Positions 53,510 through 62,053 of a stretch of 64,000 bases of DNA are shown one piece after another. Positions within the stretch are counted from its first letter, which is position 1; each line of letters begins with the position of its first letter. The notes under the pieces are model-generated. The model saw only the letters and a list, made by a program, of their open reading frames with translations. It was not told where the DNA came from and made no database searches. A program made the translations under genes and the position numbers. The stretch is from Nitratireductor pacificus pht-3B (GTDB taxonomy: Bacteria; Pseudomonadota; Alphaproteobacteria; Rhizobiales; Rhizobiaceae). The DNA lies in the NCBI RefSeq assembly GCF_000300335.1, contig NZ_AMRM01000011.1:84892-148891 (forward strand). The letters are read 5' to 3'.

Positions 53510-53986
53510 ATGGAAGATCGCACCGAGACCAGCCTGATCGCGCTGCGGCGCATCCTGCGCGCGACGGAGCTGAATGCACGAACGCTGGCGCGGGCCACGG
53601 GCCTGACCACGCCGCAGCTCATCGTGCTGGAGATCGTCGCCGCGGCCGGCCGCGCGACGCCGAAGGATATTTCCGGCAAGGCCGGCGTCGGCCAGGCGAC
53701 CGCGACGGCGCTGGTGGACAAGCTCGAGGCGCGGGGCCTGGTCACCCGGACGCGGGGCGAGCGCGACAAGCGCGTCGTCTGGGTGGCGCCGACAGAGACC
53801 GGGCGCGAACTGCTGAAAGCCGCGCCGGACCCGCTGCAGAAGACGTTCTCGCAGCAGTTCGAGGCGCTGCCCGACTGGGAGCAGGGCATGATCGTCGCCG
53901 CCCTCGAGCGGGTCGGCGCCATGCTCAACGCCGGAGCGCTCGATGCCGCGCCGTTGCTCGATGTGGGGGCGGTGGACCGGAAATAG
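53510..53986 (+). CDS. ectR: MarR-family regulator of ectoine synthesis (EctR-like)
   Basis: 158 residues. Winged-helix MarR fold: LTTPQLIVLEIVAAAGRATP, recognition helix region AGVGQATATALVDKLEARGL and wing RTRGERDKRVV. Divergent from ectABCD-ask, the standard EctR arrangement, hence the name. Probably a repressor relieved under high osmolarity; effector unknown. Start ATG after GGGGAA. Confidence 0.85.
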   Translation: MEDRTETSLIALRRILRATELNARTLARATGLTTPQLIVLEIVAAAGRATPKDISGKAGVGQATATALVDKLEARGLVTRTRGERDKRVVWVAPTETGRELLKAAPDPLQKTFSQQFEALPDWEQGMIVAALERVGAMLNAGALDAAPLLDVGAVDRK

Positions 53987-54028
53987 GCGGGAGCGCCGTG
54001 GTCTGGCCGCCGGCGCTGAGGCCACCCG

Positions 54029-54289
54029 CTACCTGGCCTGCTTCACGATGACGACCCGTGGCGTCGCGTAGAGCCAGGGGTCGCGCATGGCGGTCGCGTT
54101 GCTCCTGCGTTCCGCGCGGCGATCCAGCTCGAGACGCTGCAGGCATTCGGCGAAGGCGTCGTTCTTGCGGGTGAAGCCGTAGGACCGGCACTTCTCCTCG
54201 TCGGCGGCGCGCTGTTCTTCCGGCGTCACGGACACACAACCGGATGCCAAGGCCGACAGGACGAGAATGGGAGCGAGTGTAAGGCGCAT
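54029..54289 (-). CDS. Small lipoprotein of unknown function
   Basis: 86 residues from the ATG at 54289 (GGAG upstream). Signal peptide with lipobox LSALASGC (lipidated Cys at ~18). The mature part has two more Cys (EEKCRSYGF and FAECLQRLEL) flanking a charged helical segment, a pattern common in small Rhizobiales lipoproteins. Function unknown. Confidence 0.72.
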   Translation of the reverse strand: MRLTLAPILVLSALASGCVSVTPEEQRAADEEKCRSYGFTRKNDAFAECLQRLELDRRAERRSNATAMRDPWLYATPRVVIVKQAR

Positions 54290-54543
54290 CTGCGCACTCC
54301 AGAAAAGAAACATCACTCACCCGCCCGGAGGGAAGAAATCACAGGCGCTGTCGCGCGGCAAGCGAGATCGATGGCGGTGGCCACGAAACCGGCTCGTGCG
54401 CCGAAAGCGTCCAAATCCATGCCAAATGACAGGCTGGTCTACCCCCGATTGAGCGACCCAAGAGGACCGGGAAGCGGAAGGCGGCTTTTGGGCCGAAGGG
54501 GCGTTCCTGGGCAGCCCTGTCCGCTTCCCTCTCGAGAAAAACC

Positions 54544-55170
54544 TTACCGGTCCTGCAACGCCAGGCGTGCGCCAAGCGCACAGTAGATGCCTCCGACAAC
54601 CTTGCCTTGCCATTTCAGGACCGCCGGGGTGCGGCGCAAAAAGCTGCCGAGGCTCCCGGCCGCGACCGAGTACACGATCGTGCTGAAGAACCCGATCGTC
54701 GCGAACAAGACGCCAAGCACGGTGAGTTGCGCGACGACGTAGCCGTTCTCCGGCCTCACGAACTGAGGCAGGAATGCCAGAAAGAACAGTGCGGTCTTGG
54801 GGTTCAGCACTTCAGCCAGGATTGCCTGGCGGAACGCCTGCGGGGCAGTGATCGGGAGACGCCCCTGCCCCAGATCGACCGGAACCTTTTCCAGAATGGC
54901 CTTGATACCCAGGTAAACGAGATAGGCTGCTCCAAGATACTTCACGATGCTGAACAGGGTCGCGGAGGCGGCAATGATCGCGGAGATTCCCACGACGGCC
55001 ATGATCGTGTGGATGATGTCGCCAGCGGTAATCCCCGCTCCTGTCGCAATCCCCACTTTGGTGCCCGACGTCGTGGCGCGCGCCACGGTAAGGAGCGTCG
55101 CCGGCCCGGGAATGAAGACGAACCCGAGCACGATGAGCGAGTAAGTTATCAGCACCGCCTGATCGATCAT
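54544..55170 (-). CDS. LysE-family amino acid exporter
   Basis: 208 residues from the ATG at 55170 (GGAGGACAGC upstream). Six helices, with the LysE/RhtB signature FVFIPGPATLLTVARATTSG near the N-terminus and EVLNPKTALFFLAFLPQFV in the middle. Exports an amino acid or homoserine lactone-like solute. Stands alone, 260 bases from the next gene; no RNA or repeat seen in that gap. Confidence 0.88.
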   Translation of the reverse strand: MIDQAVLITYSLIVLGFVFIPGPATLLTVARATTSGTKVGIATGAGITAGDIIHTIMAVVGISAIIAASATLFSIVKYLGAAYLVYLGIKAILEKVPVDLGQGRLPITAPQAFRQAILAEVLNPKTALFFLAFLPQFVRPENGYVVAQLTVLGVLFATIGFFSTIVYSVAAGSLGSFLRRTPAVLKWQGKVVGGIYCALGARLALQDR

Positions 55171-55430
55171 TTGCTGTCCTCCGTGCATTGTCGCGCAGAC
55201 CACTTCCATTCGGGGGAAAGGATTGCACCATCGGGCTCTGCGATCAAACACTTGGTGCGATCTGGATCAATTCAATGCACTGACAGGTTTGAGCCGCAAT
55301 ATCGGGGCTGGTTTCCGGTGTGTCCGCTCGATCATCGTACACCTGTACGGTCGGATTCCCCGACTATGCCGTGATGAACCCCTTGCAAGACGGCTATCAC
55401 GAGGATGGCCCAAGTTTCTTGGAGAGGGTT

Positions 55431-55746
55431 ATGAAGGTTATTTTTGCTGTTTTCCTCTGTCTGTCTGTCGCAACCTGTAGTTCAACATCCGGGGGCAGAG
55501 AGCAGCGTTTCCGCATCCAGTAAGAAGACTGTGGCCCATTGCAGCCCGCAGAAGGATGCCTGTGGCCAGGCGCGGCAATCGCAAGACGGCGCCGCTGTGA
55601 TGGGTGCCCTGCTTGGCGCGGTTGGCGACTTCGCCCGTTACAGCAGCCGGAGCGGTTGGGCGGTAAATCGCGCCGCTTATGCGGGACGCCGCATCGCAGG
55701 CGTGGCAGAAACGGCGAGTGCGCGAGAAGCCGACCGGCGGTACTGA
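55431..55746 (+). pseudogene. Small lipoprotein gene broken by a frameshift
   Basis: The ATG at 55431 follows GGAGAGG and starts a lipoprotein signal (MKVIFAVFLCLSVATCSS, lipobox VATC), but the frame ends at 55523 after 30 residues. In the +1 frame the reading continues without stop to 55746 with coding character: SSKKTVAHCSPQKDACGQAR, then a Gly/Ala-rich segment VMGALLGAVGDFARYSS. Joining the two near 55490 would give a lipoprotein of ~104 residues. Either a mutation or a base-calling error. Confidence 0.5.
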
Positions 55747-55951
55747 TCGCCCGCCTGGCGCGCGTGGCAGGTTTCGATGTCGGCTGGATGAGTGCGGTAA
55801 GCCTTTGAAGTCGATGGCGATCCCGACAGGATCGCAATTAGTGAATGTTGTCAGATCGTTAGAATGGCTAACCCATCAAAACAGCCGGATTGATTTAAAA
55901 AAGGAAATCCGGGCGCTGGCTAACCGTTTCACCCTCCTTTCCTCTCAAAGA

Positions 55952-55986
55952 GAAATGCCCCCGGTCCAGCAACGCGGGGGCATTTC
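55952..55986. terminator. Hairpin at the left edge of the prophage region
   Basis: GAAATGCCCCC (55952-55962) pairs with GGGGGCATTTC (55976-55986), loop of 13. No clear T run on either side, so its role as terminator is tentative. It lies in the 55747-56101 gap, where base composition shifts toward AT. Confidence 0.55.
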
Positions 55987-56010
55987 AAGTAGAGCAAGGA
56001 GAACGAAGCA

Positions 56011-56100
56011 GTGTCGATGAAACGTCCAGATGCGGTTAGGCATCGCTTGCACGCGGCTACTGTAGCACCGTGCCATTGCTCCGCAATTCCTTCGCGATGA
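56011..56100 (+). CDS. Possible 29-residue leader peptide
   Basis: A GTG at 56011 with a good ribosome binding site (AAGGAG, nine bases upstream) opens a 29-residue frame that stops at 56098-56100, directly ahead of the winged-helix gene. It is basic with two Cys. It could couple translation to the next gene, which lacks its own site. Chance cannot be excluded. Confidence 0.25.
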   Translation: MSMKRPDAVRHRLHAATVAPCHCSAIPSR

Positions 56101-56101
56101 A

Positions 56102-56671
56102 GTGGACCGCAGAATGACCCAAAACATGAGCAAGGCGAAAGCCGAGATCAAGAAGGCGCTCGACAAGGAGAAGGCGGCGAAGGCGCTTCAAGCAAATAGC
56201 CCGCTGAAGACACGGCAAGACCTAAAAGGCTTCTGGCGGCAATACCCGAAGGCCCGTGACCTGTTCGGGCAAATCATGGTGACTTGGCGCGGCTCCACAG
56301 CCCGCCGCCCCGGCGTGACCGGATGCTGGGCGGCATATCCATATCCATGGTGGAGCGAAAAGACGAAACTGCCAGAAAGCACCCTGAGATATTATCTCAA
56401 GAAGTTGGTCGAGCATGGTCTTGTGGAGCGGCAGCAAGGTCATCATGGGGGCAAGCGCACGCTGGCATTCATTCGGCCTACCGCCCTTGCACTCGAACTG
56501 TCAGATGGCCGGCCCGGGGATAGATACCACCTTGGCCTGATAGAAGGGGGCGAGGCAGAAAAACCGGTGAAGCCCGCTGGGAAGCCGATAGCCGAGACAG
56601 CGCTGACACCGGAAAAGGAGGATCACCCACCGCAATCTATGGCCGAATTGATGGCGATCCTGAAGGGTTGA
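56102..56671 (+). CDS. Winged-helix DNA-binding protein, prophage early or regulatory gene
   Basis: 189 residues from a GTG (in-frame ATGs at 56114 and 56126 are alternatives; none has a clear ribosome binding site). Lys-rich helical N-terminus (SKAKAEIKKALDKEKAAKAL), then a winged helix at ~85-130: TKLPESTLRYYLKKLVEHGL, wing RQQGHHGGKRTLAFI. The tail is Pro/Glu-rich. First gene in the prophage-like segment; could be a replication or transcription regulator. Codon use is less GC-biased than the genes before it. Confidence 0.65.
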   Translation: MDRRMTQNMSKAKAEIKKALDKEKAAKALQANSPLKTRQDLKGFWRQYPKARDLFGQIMVTWRGSTARRPGVTGCWAAYPYPWWSEKTKLPESTLRYYLKKLVEHGLVERQQGHHGGKRTLAFIRPTALALELSDGRPGDRYHLGLIEGGEAEKPVKPAGKPIAETALTPEKEDHPPQSMAELMAILKG

Positions 56672-57070
56672 GGTCCGAGCGAAGTGAGCTAGTCTGTTAG
56701 CAACTGTTTTAGCAAGTCTGTTAGCAGCTCCATATACAGATACTTATGATTATTCACTTCGTTCATAATCAAAGTATCTATCCGGCTTCGCCATCCAGCA
56801 TCCATCGCGTGCGCGAGATTTCCTGTTTCCGGGATAAACCTCCCTTCGGTCGGCTCCGAGAAGATTGGTCGCTTCGCTCCCTCTCTCTCCCGTTGGTCGA
56901 GCCTCCCCCTATAGTCCCCCTCCCGCCCCCGGACCGACCATCCCACGGAGTGCTTGACGTACCGAGGCGACGCAGATAGACGGGAAATTGCTTCATTGCC
57001 CGGTGGAACCGTTGAGCGGCAATAGAGCGGGAAGGCCCCCGCAAGCGAATACCAAGCTTGCAGGTGAACC
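56672..57070. repeat. Non-coding stretch with short direct repeats and a strong hairpin
   Basis: 399 bases with no convincing gene. GTCTGTTAGCA occurs at 56692-56702 and 56716-56726 with a related CTGTTTTAGCAA between. Directly after, AGATACTTATGATTAT (56738-56753) pairs with ATAATCAAAGTATCT (56765-56779) around an 11-base loop, a 15-pair AT-rich stem with one bulge. The rest is C-rich without features. It may be a control or recombination region of the phage element. Confidence 0.55.
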
Positions 57071-58303
57071 ATGTGGCCTTTCACAAGTCTCCGACAGACT
57101 GGAGCTGAAACCGTACACTCGCCCCGACAGGGTGGGAGTGCGGACGAACAGCGCTCGCTTGCGAACCCCGAAGACTGGCTGCTTGAGCTGTTCGGCGCTG
57201 TTCCCGTGGCATCTGGGGTTAGCGTCAATCCCCGCAGCGCACTTTCTGTTCCCGCTGTCCGCGCCGCCGTCGAACTGGTTGCGGGCACCGCTTCCACGCT
57301 TCCCGTCAAAGTGTTTCGTCACGCCCCGAATGGTGGCAAGGAAGTCGCCACTGACCACCCCGCATATAGCCTTGCCCATGATATGGCGAACCCATGGACC
57401 AGCGCCGGGGCTCTCCGTGCCCAGATCACCATGGACGCGCTGCTGACAGGCGGTGGCTACGCCTATGCCAATCGTGCCGGCGATGGTCGGGTTGTCGAAT
57501 TGATCCGGCTACCGGCGAACTCAGTCCGTGTAGAAACTGACACGCTTACGGGAGAACCCCGCTACCGGCTCAACGAGAGTGCTGGACAACGCTTTTTCAC
57601 CTTTAGGGACATCATCCACGTTGCCCCTTTGGCGTCTCTGGATGGCGTGAACGGCGAAGCTCCGATCCGCACCGCACGGGAAGCCATCGGTCTTTGCATC
57701 ACACTTGAAGCACACGCTGCCCGTCTTTTTGCCAATCAGGGCAGACCGTCCGGCTTCCTGAAGTTTGCCCGCGCGCTCGCTCCCGATGCGATGGCGAAGA
57801 TGAGAGCATCCTGGCAGGCGATGACGCGAAGCGGCGGCACCGCCATCTTGGACGCAGACGCAGACTATAGGCAACTCACCCTTGCTTCCACCGATGCACA
57901 ATTTGCGGAAATGCGGGCCTTCCAGATTGTTGAGATTGCCCGCGCCTTCAACGTGCCCCCGACCTTCCTTGCCGACTTCAGTCGGGCGACGTGGAGCAAC
58001 CTGACTGAAGCCAACCGCCAGCTTGTAACGTTCAGTCTCATGCCGTGGTTTCGCTCATGGGAAGCAGCTTACCGGCGTGTTCTTCTGAGTGATGAGGATC
58101 GGCAATCCGGCATCACTGTTGAGTTTGTGGTGGACGGGCTCTTGCAAGGCAATGCGTCCGAGCGGGCCGAAGCTGTTGCCAAGTTCCGGGCTGCTGGCGT
58201 GATGACCGCCAACGAAGCCCGACGCCTTGAAAACCTCCCCGCGATGGACGGCGGGGACAAGCTGGAAAACCCGTATACCACCACAGGGGGCACCAATGAG
58301 TGA
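57071..58303 (+). CDS. Phage portal protein (HK97 family)
   Basis: 410 residues. Portal family blocks: SALSVPAVRAAVELVAGTAS near 55-75, DALLTGGGYAYANR, FRDIIHVAPL, and the C-terminal region with FLADFSRATWSNLTEANRQL. Forms the dodecameric ring at the capsid vertex for DNA passage. Normally preceded by the large terminase gene, which is missing here. Its last eight bases overlap the next gene. Confidence 0.93.
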   Translation: MWPFTSLRQTGAETVHSPRQGGSADEQRSLANPEDWLLELFGAVPVASGVSVNPRSALSVPAVRAAVELVAGTASTLPVKVFRHAPNGGKEVATDHPAYSLAHDMANPWTSAGALRAQITMDALLTGGGYAYANRAGDGRVVELIRLPANSVRVETDTLTGEPRYRLNESAGQRFFTFRDIIHVAPLASLDGVNGEAPIRTAREAIGLCITLEAHAARLFANQGRPSGFLKFARALAPDAMAKMRASWQAMTRSGGTAILDADADYRQLTLASTDAQFAEMRAFQIVEIARAFNVPPTFLADFSRATWSNLTEANRQLVTFSLMPWFRSWEAAYRRVLLSDEDRQSGITVEFVVDGLLQGNASERAEAVAKFRAAGVMTANEARRLENLPAMDGGDKLENPYTTTGGTNE

Positions 58304-58622
58304 CGCCCCCACGCATCGTCAGTTTTTCGGAGACACCGAACGCAATTTCCGGCTCAAGCCAGAACTTGTCACTGAACTTGAACGCATCACCGGTGCGGGC
58401 ATCGGTGGCCTGTCCCGGCGCTTCTTCGCCGGCGATTTCCGTCATGCCGAGCTTCTGGGAGTGATCCGGCTTGGTCTCATCGGCGGTGGAGAAGACCCCG
58501 AAACCGCCGCCGCACTGATCGACGCATATGCGGCACCGCGCCCCTTGATGGAACTCTATCCGATTGCCGTGGGCATTCTCGAAGTTCTCATGTTCGGAAA
58601 GGTCTCGACCGATGAAGAATAA
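58296..58622 (+). CDS. GTA-gp10-like tail assembly chaperone family protein
   Basis: 108 residues. FRLKPELVTELERITGAGIG followed by RFFAGDFRHAELLGVIRLGL and AAALIDAYAAPRPLMELYPI match the pattern of the GTA-gp10/Phage_TAC_11 family. In siphophages this gene usually follows the tail tube gene; here it lies between portal and protease. Overlaps the protease start by 11 bases. Confidence 0.78.
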   Translation: MSDAPTHRQFFGDTERNFRLKPELVTELERITGAGIGGLSRRFFAGDFRHAELLGVIRLGLIGGGEDPETAAALIDAYAAPRPLMELYPIAVGILEVLMFGKVSTDEE

Positions 58623-59208
58623 CCCTGTGCAATTGATTGCACTCTTACCTAAACGTCAAAGTGCAATCAATTTCACTTCCGAAACGCGCGAAGCCAGTGC
58701 CGGCGACACGCTGGACGTGGAAACCCGCTTCACCGTGCCGACCGATAACGGTGACATTGAAGGCATGGCCGTTCGGTTCAACACGGTTGACAGCTACCGG
58801 ACCGAATTCGCGCCAGACGCTTTCAGAAACATAGAAGGCCGATCTGTTCCGATGCTCTAGGCGCACGATCCCGGCACGGTCATAGGCTCATGGTCTTCCC
58901 TTCAGGTCCGGGCCGATGGCCTGACGGCGAAGGGCCGGCTCAATCTTGCTGTTGCCAAGGCACAGGAGGTGCGCAGCCTCTTGATTGCAGGTGACATCAA
59001 GGGGCTATCCATCGGCTTCCGAACCGTAAAGGACGAACGCCGCGCCAACGGCGTTCGCCGGATTGTCGAAGCCAGTCTTCGGGAAATCAGCATCGTTGCG
59101 TTTCCCGCCGTACCTGGCAGCGGGATTACGTCCGTGCGCACTGGCAGCTCTGACTTTTCCGCCTTCCTCACCTCCGTCCGCGCCGCATCCGCAACCCTGA
59201 AAGGCTAA
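58612..59208 (+). pseudogene. HK97-family prohead protease interrupted by an in-frame amber codon
   Basis: Codons 1-82 and 84-198 are in one frame and both match the S78 prohead protease: GDIEGMAVRFNTVDSYRTEF before the break and AHDPGTVIGSW after it. Codon 83 (58858-58860) is TAG where the family usually has Trp or another residue in LLW-x-HD. The catalytic His85 and Ser133 (GLSIGF) lie downstream, so the truncated product would be inactive. TGG to TAG is one base. Options are a real nonsense mutation, a base-calling error or amber suppression. No shift in frame is involved. Confidence 0.88.
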
Positions 59209-59211
59209 CCT

Positions 59212-60396
59212 ATGAACGCGCATACCTCCCTTGAAATCCGTTCAGCTCTTCCGCTGGAAATTCGGAATGATCCGTCCGAAACGAATGACCCCCTTGCCGC
59301 TGCAACGGCGGCGGTGGAAGAGCTTCGCAGTGCTTCCGCTGAATTCCGCACACGGCAGGAAGAAGAGCTTCGCGCCGCCAATGACCGCATCGCCGCGCTG
59401 GAAACCCGCCTCAATCGCCCCGGCACCGGCCAGCAGGAAAATCGAGAAGAACCAGCCCTCGAACGGCGGGCGTTCAGCAACTTTGCCCGCTATGGCGTGG
59501 AACGCATGCAGGCTGATGAAGTCCGCGCTCTCACAGTCTCGACAGACACAGCAGGCGGCTACCTCGCCCCGGAACAGTTTGTGCAGGAGCTTGACCGCAA
59601 CCTTGTGCTGTTCTCTCCGGTCCGCTCCGTTGCCCGTGTCACACCGGCGTCGGCAGGTGAAATCATACTCCCGAAGCGCACTGGCACCATGACCGCAAGC
59701 TGGGGCGGGGAAACCGATCCGGCCACCGGAACCCAGCCGGCCTATGGCCAGCAGAAAGTCAATGTCTACGAACTCAAATGCTACGTGGACGTATCCAATA
59801 CCCTCTTGGAAGATGCTGCCTTCAACCTCGAAGCCGAACTTGCTTTCGATTTCGCGGAAGAGTTCGGGCGTGCTGAAGGCGCTGCATTCATCAACGGTGA
59901 TGGGACCGGCAAACCGAACGGCCTTCTGAACACAGCGGGCATCGACACGCTGGACACGACCGGGGCCGACCTCCGCGCCGACGATCTGATTGACGTGTTC
60001 CATGATCTTCCCGGCGCTTATGCCGCCCGTGCCGTCTGGGGCATGAACCGTTCGGTGATTGGCGAGGTTCGCAAGCTCAAGAACTCCGCAGGCGATTATC
60101 TTTGGCAGGATGCGCTCACAGCTGGCAATCCGCCAACCATTCTGGGCCGTCCAGTCGTGGAACTTCCGGATATGCCGGATTACCCCGCAATGGACGCCGA
60201 AGCCCTTCCTATCGTCTTCGGTGACTTCAAGAGCGCCTTCCGCATCTTCGACCGCGTGAACCTGTCCGTGCTCCGTGACCCCTACAGCCAGCAGGTGAAC
60301 GGACTTGTGCGCTTCCATGCCCGCCGTCGTGTTGGCGGTGGCGTCACCAAGACGGAAGCTCTTCGGCTTCTGAAGGTGGACCGAACCACGCCATAA
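59212..60396 (+). CDS. Major capsid protein (HK97 fold)
   Basis: 394 residues. N-terminal ~95 residues form a helical scaffold-like delta domain (AATAAVEELRSASAEFRTRQ) normally removed by the prohead protease. The HK97 fold follows with TDTAGGYLAPEQFVQELDRN, INGDGTGKPNGLLN and GRPVVELPDMP. Starts three bases after the protease frame ends. Confidence 0.95.
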   Translation: MNAHTSLEIRSALPLEIRNDPSETNDPLAAATAAVEELRSASAEFRTRQEEELRAANDRIAALETRLNRPGTGQQENREEPALERRAFSNFARYGVERMQADEVRALTVSTDTAGGYLAPEQFVQELDRNLVLFSPVRSVARVTPASAGEIILPKRTGTMTASWGGETDPATGTQPAYGQQKVNVYELKCYVDVSNTLLEDAAFNLEAELAFDFAEEFGRAEGAAFINGDGTGKPNGLLNTAGIDTLDTTGADLRADDLIDVFHDLPGAYAARAVWGMNRSVIGEVRKLKNSAGDYLWQDALTAGNPPTILGRPVVELPDMPDYPAMDAEALPIVFGDFKSAFRIFDRVNLSVLRDPYSQQVNGLVRFHARRRVGGGVTKTEALRLLKVDRTTP

Positions 60397-60427
60397 CCGC
60401 CCAGCCACCGAACAAGGAACGAGAACC

Positions 60428-60907
60428 ATGACCATCAATGCAACAGCCAAGGCCAAGGTCTTTATTGGCAGCGCAAGTGCGACGATTTCGGAACTTACCG
60501 ACTTTGAAGCCGATACCTGGACCGAGATCAAGGAAGTGGAAGACCTTGGCGAATGGGGCGCGGAAGGCACCGAGATCACCTTTATCAGCCTTGCCGACAG
60601 CCACACCCGCCGCCGCAAAGGCACCATTGACAGCGGAACCGTCGCGCTTGTTTGCGCCCGTGATCCCGGCGACCCCGGACAGGAGAAGGCCCGCGCTGCC
60701 GTGGAAGACCACCTTCCCTATGCCTTCAAGGTGGAGCTTGCCGACAAGCCGACACCAACCGGGACGAACTCAATTTTCTACTTCCGTGCCCCCGTCATGT
60801 CGGCACGCAACCAGTTCGGCACGGCGAACGATCTGACGAAGACCGCCTTCAATCTGGGCATCGACGGGGCAATCCTCGAAGTGCCGGCAGCGGAAGGCAC
60901 CCCGTGA
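60428..60907 (+). CDS. Phage major tail tube protein
   Basis: 159 residues. Pattern of siphophage/GTA tail tube proteins: KAKVFIGSASATISELTDF, GTEITFISLADSHTRRRKGT, and a C-terminal FYFRAPVMSARNQFG. Polymerises into the tail tube. AAGGAACGAG precedes the ATG. Overlaps the next gene by four bases. Confidence 0.82.
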   Translation: MTINATAKAKVFIGSASATISELTDFEADTWTEIKEVEDLGEWGAEGTEITFISLADSHTRRRKGTIDSGTVALVCARDPGDPGQEKARAAVEDHLPYAFKVELADKPTPTGTNSIFYFRAPVMSARNQFGTANDLTKTAFNLGIDGAILEVPAAEGTP

Positions 60908-61485
60908 CCATGGCAAGGCTGGCAGACACCATCACTGTCAGCATCGGGGGCGAGGCCATACAGCTTCGCCCCTCTCTTCGCTTTGCCATCCGCTTGGAGC
61001 GCCGGCCCGGATCGTTCGCCCGTCTCGCAAGGGACGTGTTTGACGGCAGCCTCACCGCTGCAATCGACATCATCCGTGACCACTACGATCATCCGATGCT
61101 TGAAACGCTTATCCTCGACAGCGGGTTTGATCGGCTCCGTGAGCCGTTGACGCTCTACATCATGGCGCTGGCGGGCATGGACCCTGAAGCACGAACAGAA
61201 GCCCCAGATGACGCGAAAGCAGTTTCTTTCGGGGAATTTCTGGAAGACCTCTTCAAGAAGGCCGCTGGCTGGCTGGGCTGGGAGCCCGATGTTGCCCTTG
61301 ATGCCACCCCCGCCGAAATCATGCTCGCCATGGAAGGCCGCATGGACATGCTCAAGGCCATCTTCGGCAGCGCAGACGATCAGGACACCCCCGAAAGCAA
61401 AATGAGTCTGGACGACAAATTCAGGACGGTCTTCAGCAGCTTTGGCACCACCAAATTCACCAAGCGCAAGGAGGCGAATTCATGA
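60904..61485 (+). CDS. Second tail assembly chaperone-like protein
   Basis: 193 residues from GTG at 60904 (ATG at 60910 possible). TITVSIGGEAIQLRPSLRFA followed by IRLERRPGSFARLARDVFDG resembles the GTA-gp10-like chaperone fold; the position straight after the tail tube is the usual place for chaperones. The C-terminal half is helical. Overlaps the next gene by four bases. Confidence 0.65.
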   Translation: MTMARLADTITVSIGGEAIQLRPSLRFAIRLERRPGSFARLARDVFDGSLTAAIDIIRDHYDHPMLETLILDSGFDRLREPLTLYIMALAGMDPEARTEAPDDAKAVSFGEFLEDLFKKAAGWLGWEPDVALDATPAEIMLAMEGRMDMLKAIFGSADDQDTPESKMSLDDKFRTVFSSFGTTKFTKRKEANS

Positions 61486-61754
61486 AAGTCACAAGGGAAT
61501 GGCCGGCGCTTGTTCGGTCCTTAATGAACGAACACGGACTGTCCGAAAGGAAGCTTGCACCAATGGCAAATGTGCATCGCACAACCTTGCGCAACTTCCT
61601 GTCCGGAAACGCGCCACAAATGCCCGTGGATCATCTTGAACGCATCCTTTCCGTTTTCGGATACGAGCTGGAAACAGCGATTATCTTCCCCGAAGAGAAG
61701 GAGGGCAGCGAATGCCATATGCGGCACCACGCATCTGTCAGTGTGGCCGTGTAG
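61482..61754 (+). CDS. Small XRE-type helix-turn-helix protein
   Basis: 90 residues. HTH at ~17-40: HGLSERKLAPMANVHRTTLR then NFLSGNAPQMPVDHLERIL, typical of Cro/C1-type regulators. Placement inside the late operon is unusual for a repressor. The last 43 bases overlap the HNH gene. Confidence 0.78.
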   Translation: MKVTREWPALVRSLMNEHGLSERKLAPMANVHRTTLRNFLSGNAPQMPVDHLERILSVFGYELETAIIFPEEKEGSECHMRHHASVSVAV

Positions 61755-62053
61755 TCGCCACCGGCATGCGTTGCGGCTGCCAAGCCCAGCGCGACCGGGA
61801 ACGAAAGGCTAGACACGATCAGAACAGGCCCAGCGCACGCCAGCGCGGATATGACAGCAAGTGGCAGAAGGAGGCCAAAGCCTTTCTTGCCACGCACTCC
61901 CGTTGCGTAATGTGCGGGGCACCGTCCCGTGTCGTGGACCATGCCACCCCACACAAGGGCAACCGGAAGCTCTTCTGGTCGCGGTCGAACTGGCAGCCCC
62001 TATGTACGTTCTGCCATTCGTCCCGCAAGCAATCCATGGAGAAGCGCCGATGA
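61712..62053 (+). CDS. HNH endonuclease
   Basis: 113 residues. Zinc-finger HNH core: RCVMCG, VVDHATPHKGN (catalytic His), then NWQPLCTFCHSSRK. Cys pairs near the N-terminus (ICQCGR, RCGCQ) may bind a further Zn. In HK97-type phages an HNH protein assists terminase cleavage. ATGA overlap with the next gene. Confidence 0.92.
   Translation: MPYAAPRICQCGRVVATGMRCGCQAQRDRERKARHDQNRPSARQRGYDSKWQKEAKAFLATHSRCVMCGAPSRVVDHATPHKGNRKLFWSRSNWQPLCTFCHSSRKQSMEKRR

Noticed and set aside
54339..54599. An 86-codon frame between the small lipoprotein and LysE genes
   Set aside because: No ribosome binding site, overlaps the LysE end, and the translation resembles spurious frames in repeat-like intergenic DNA.
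56692..56779. CRISPR-like array
   Set aside because: Only two exact 11-base repeats and one variant; spacing and length do not fit CRISPR.
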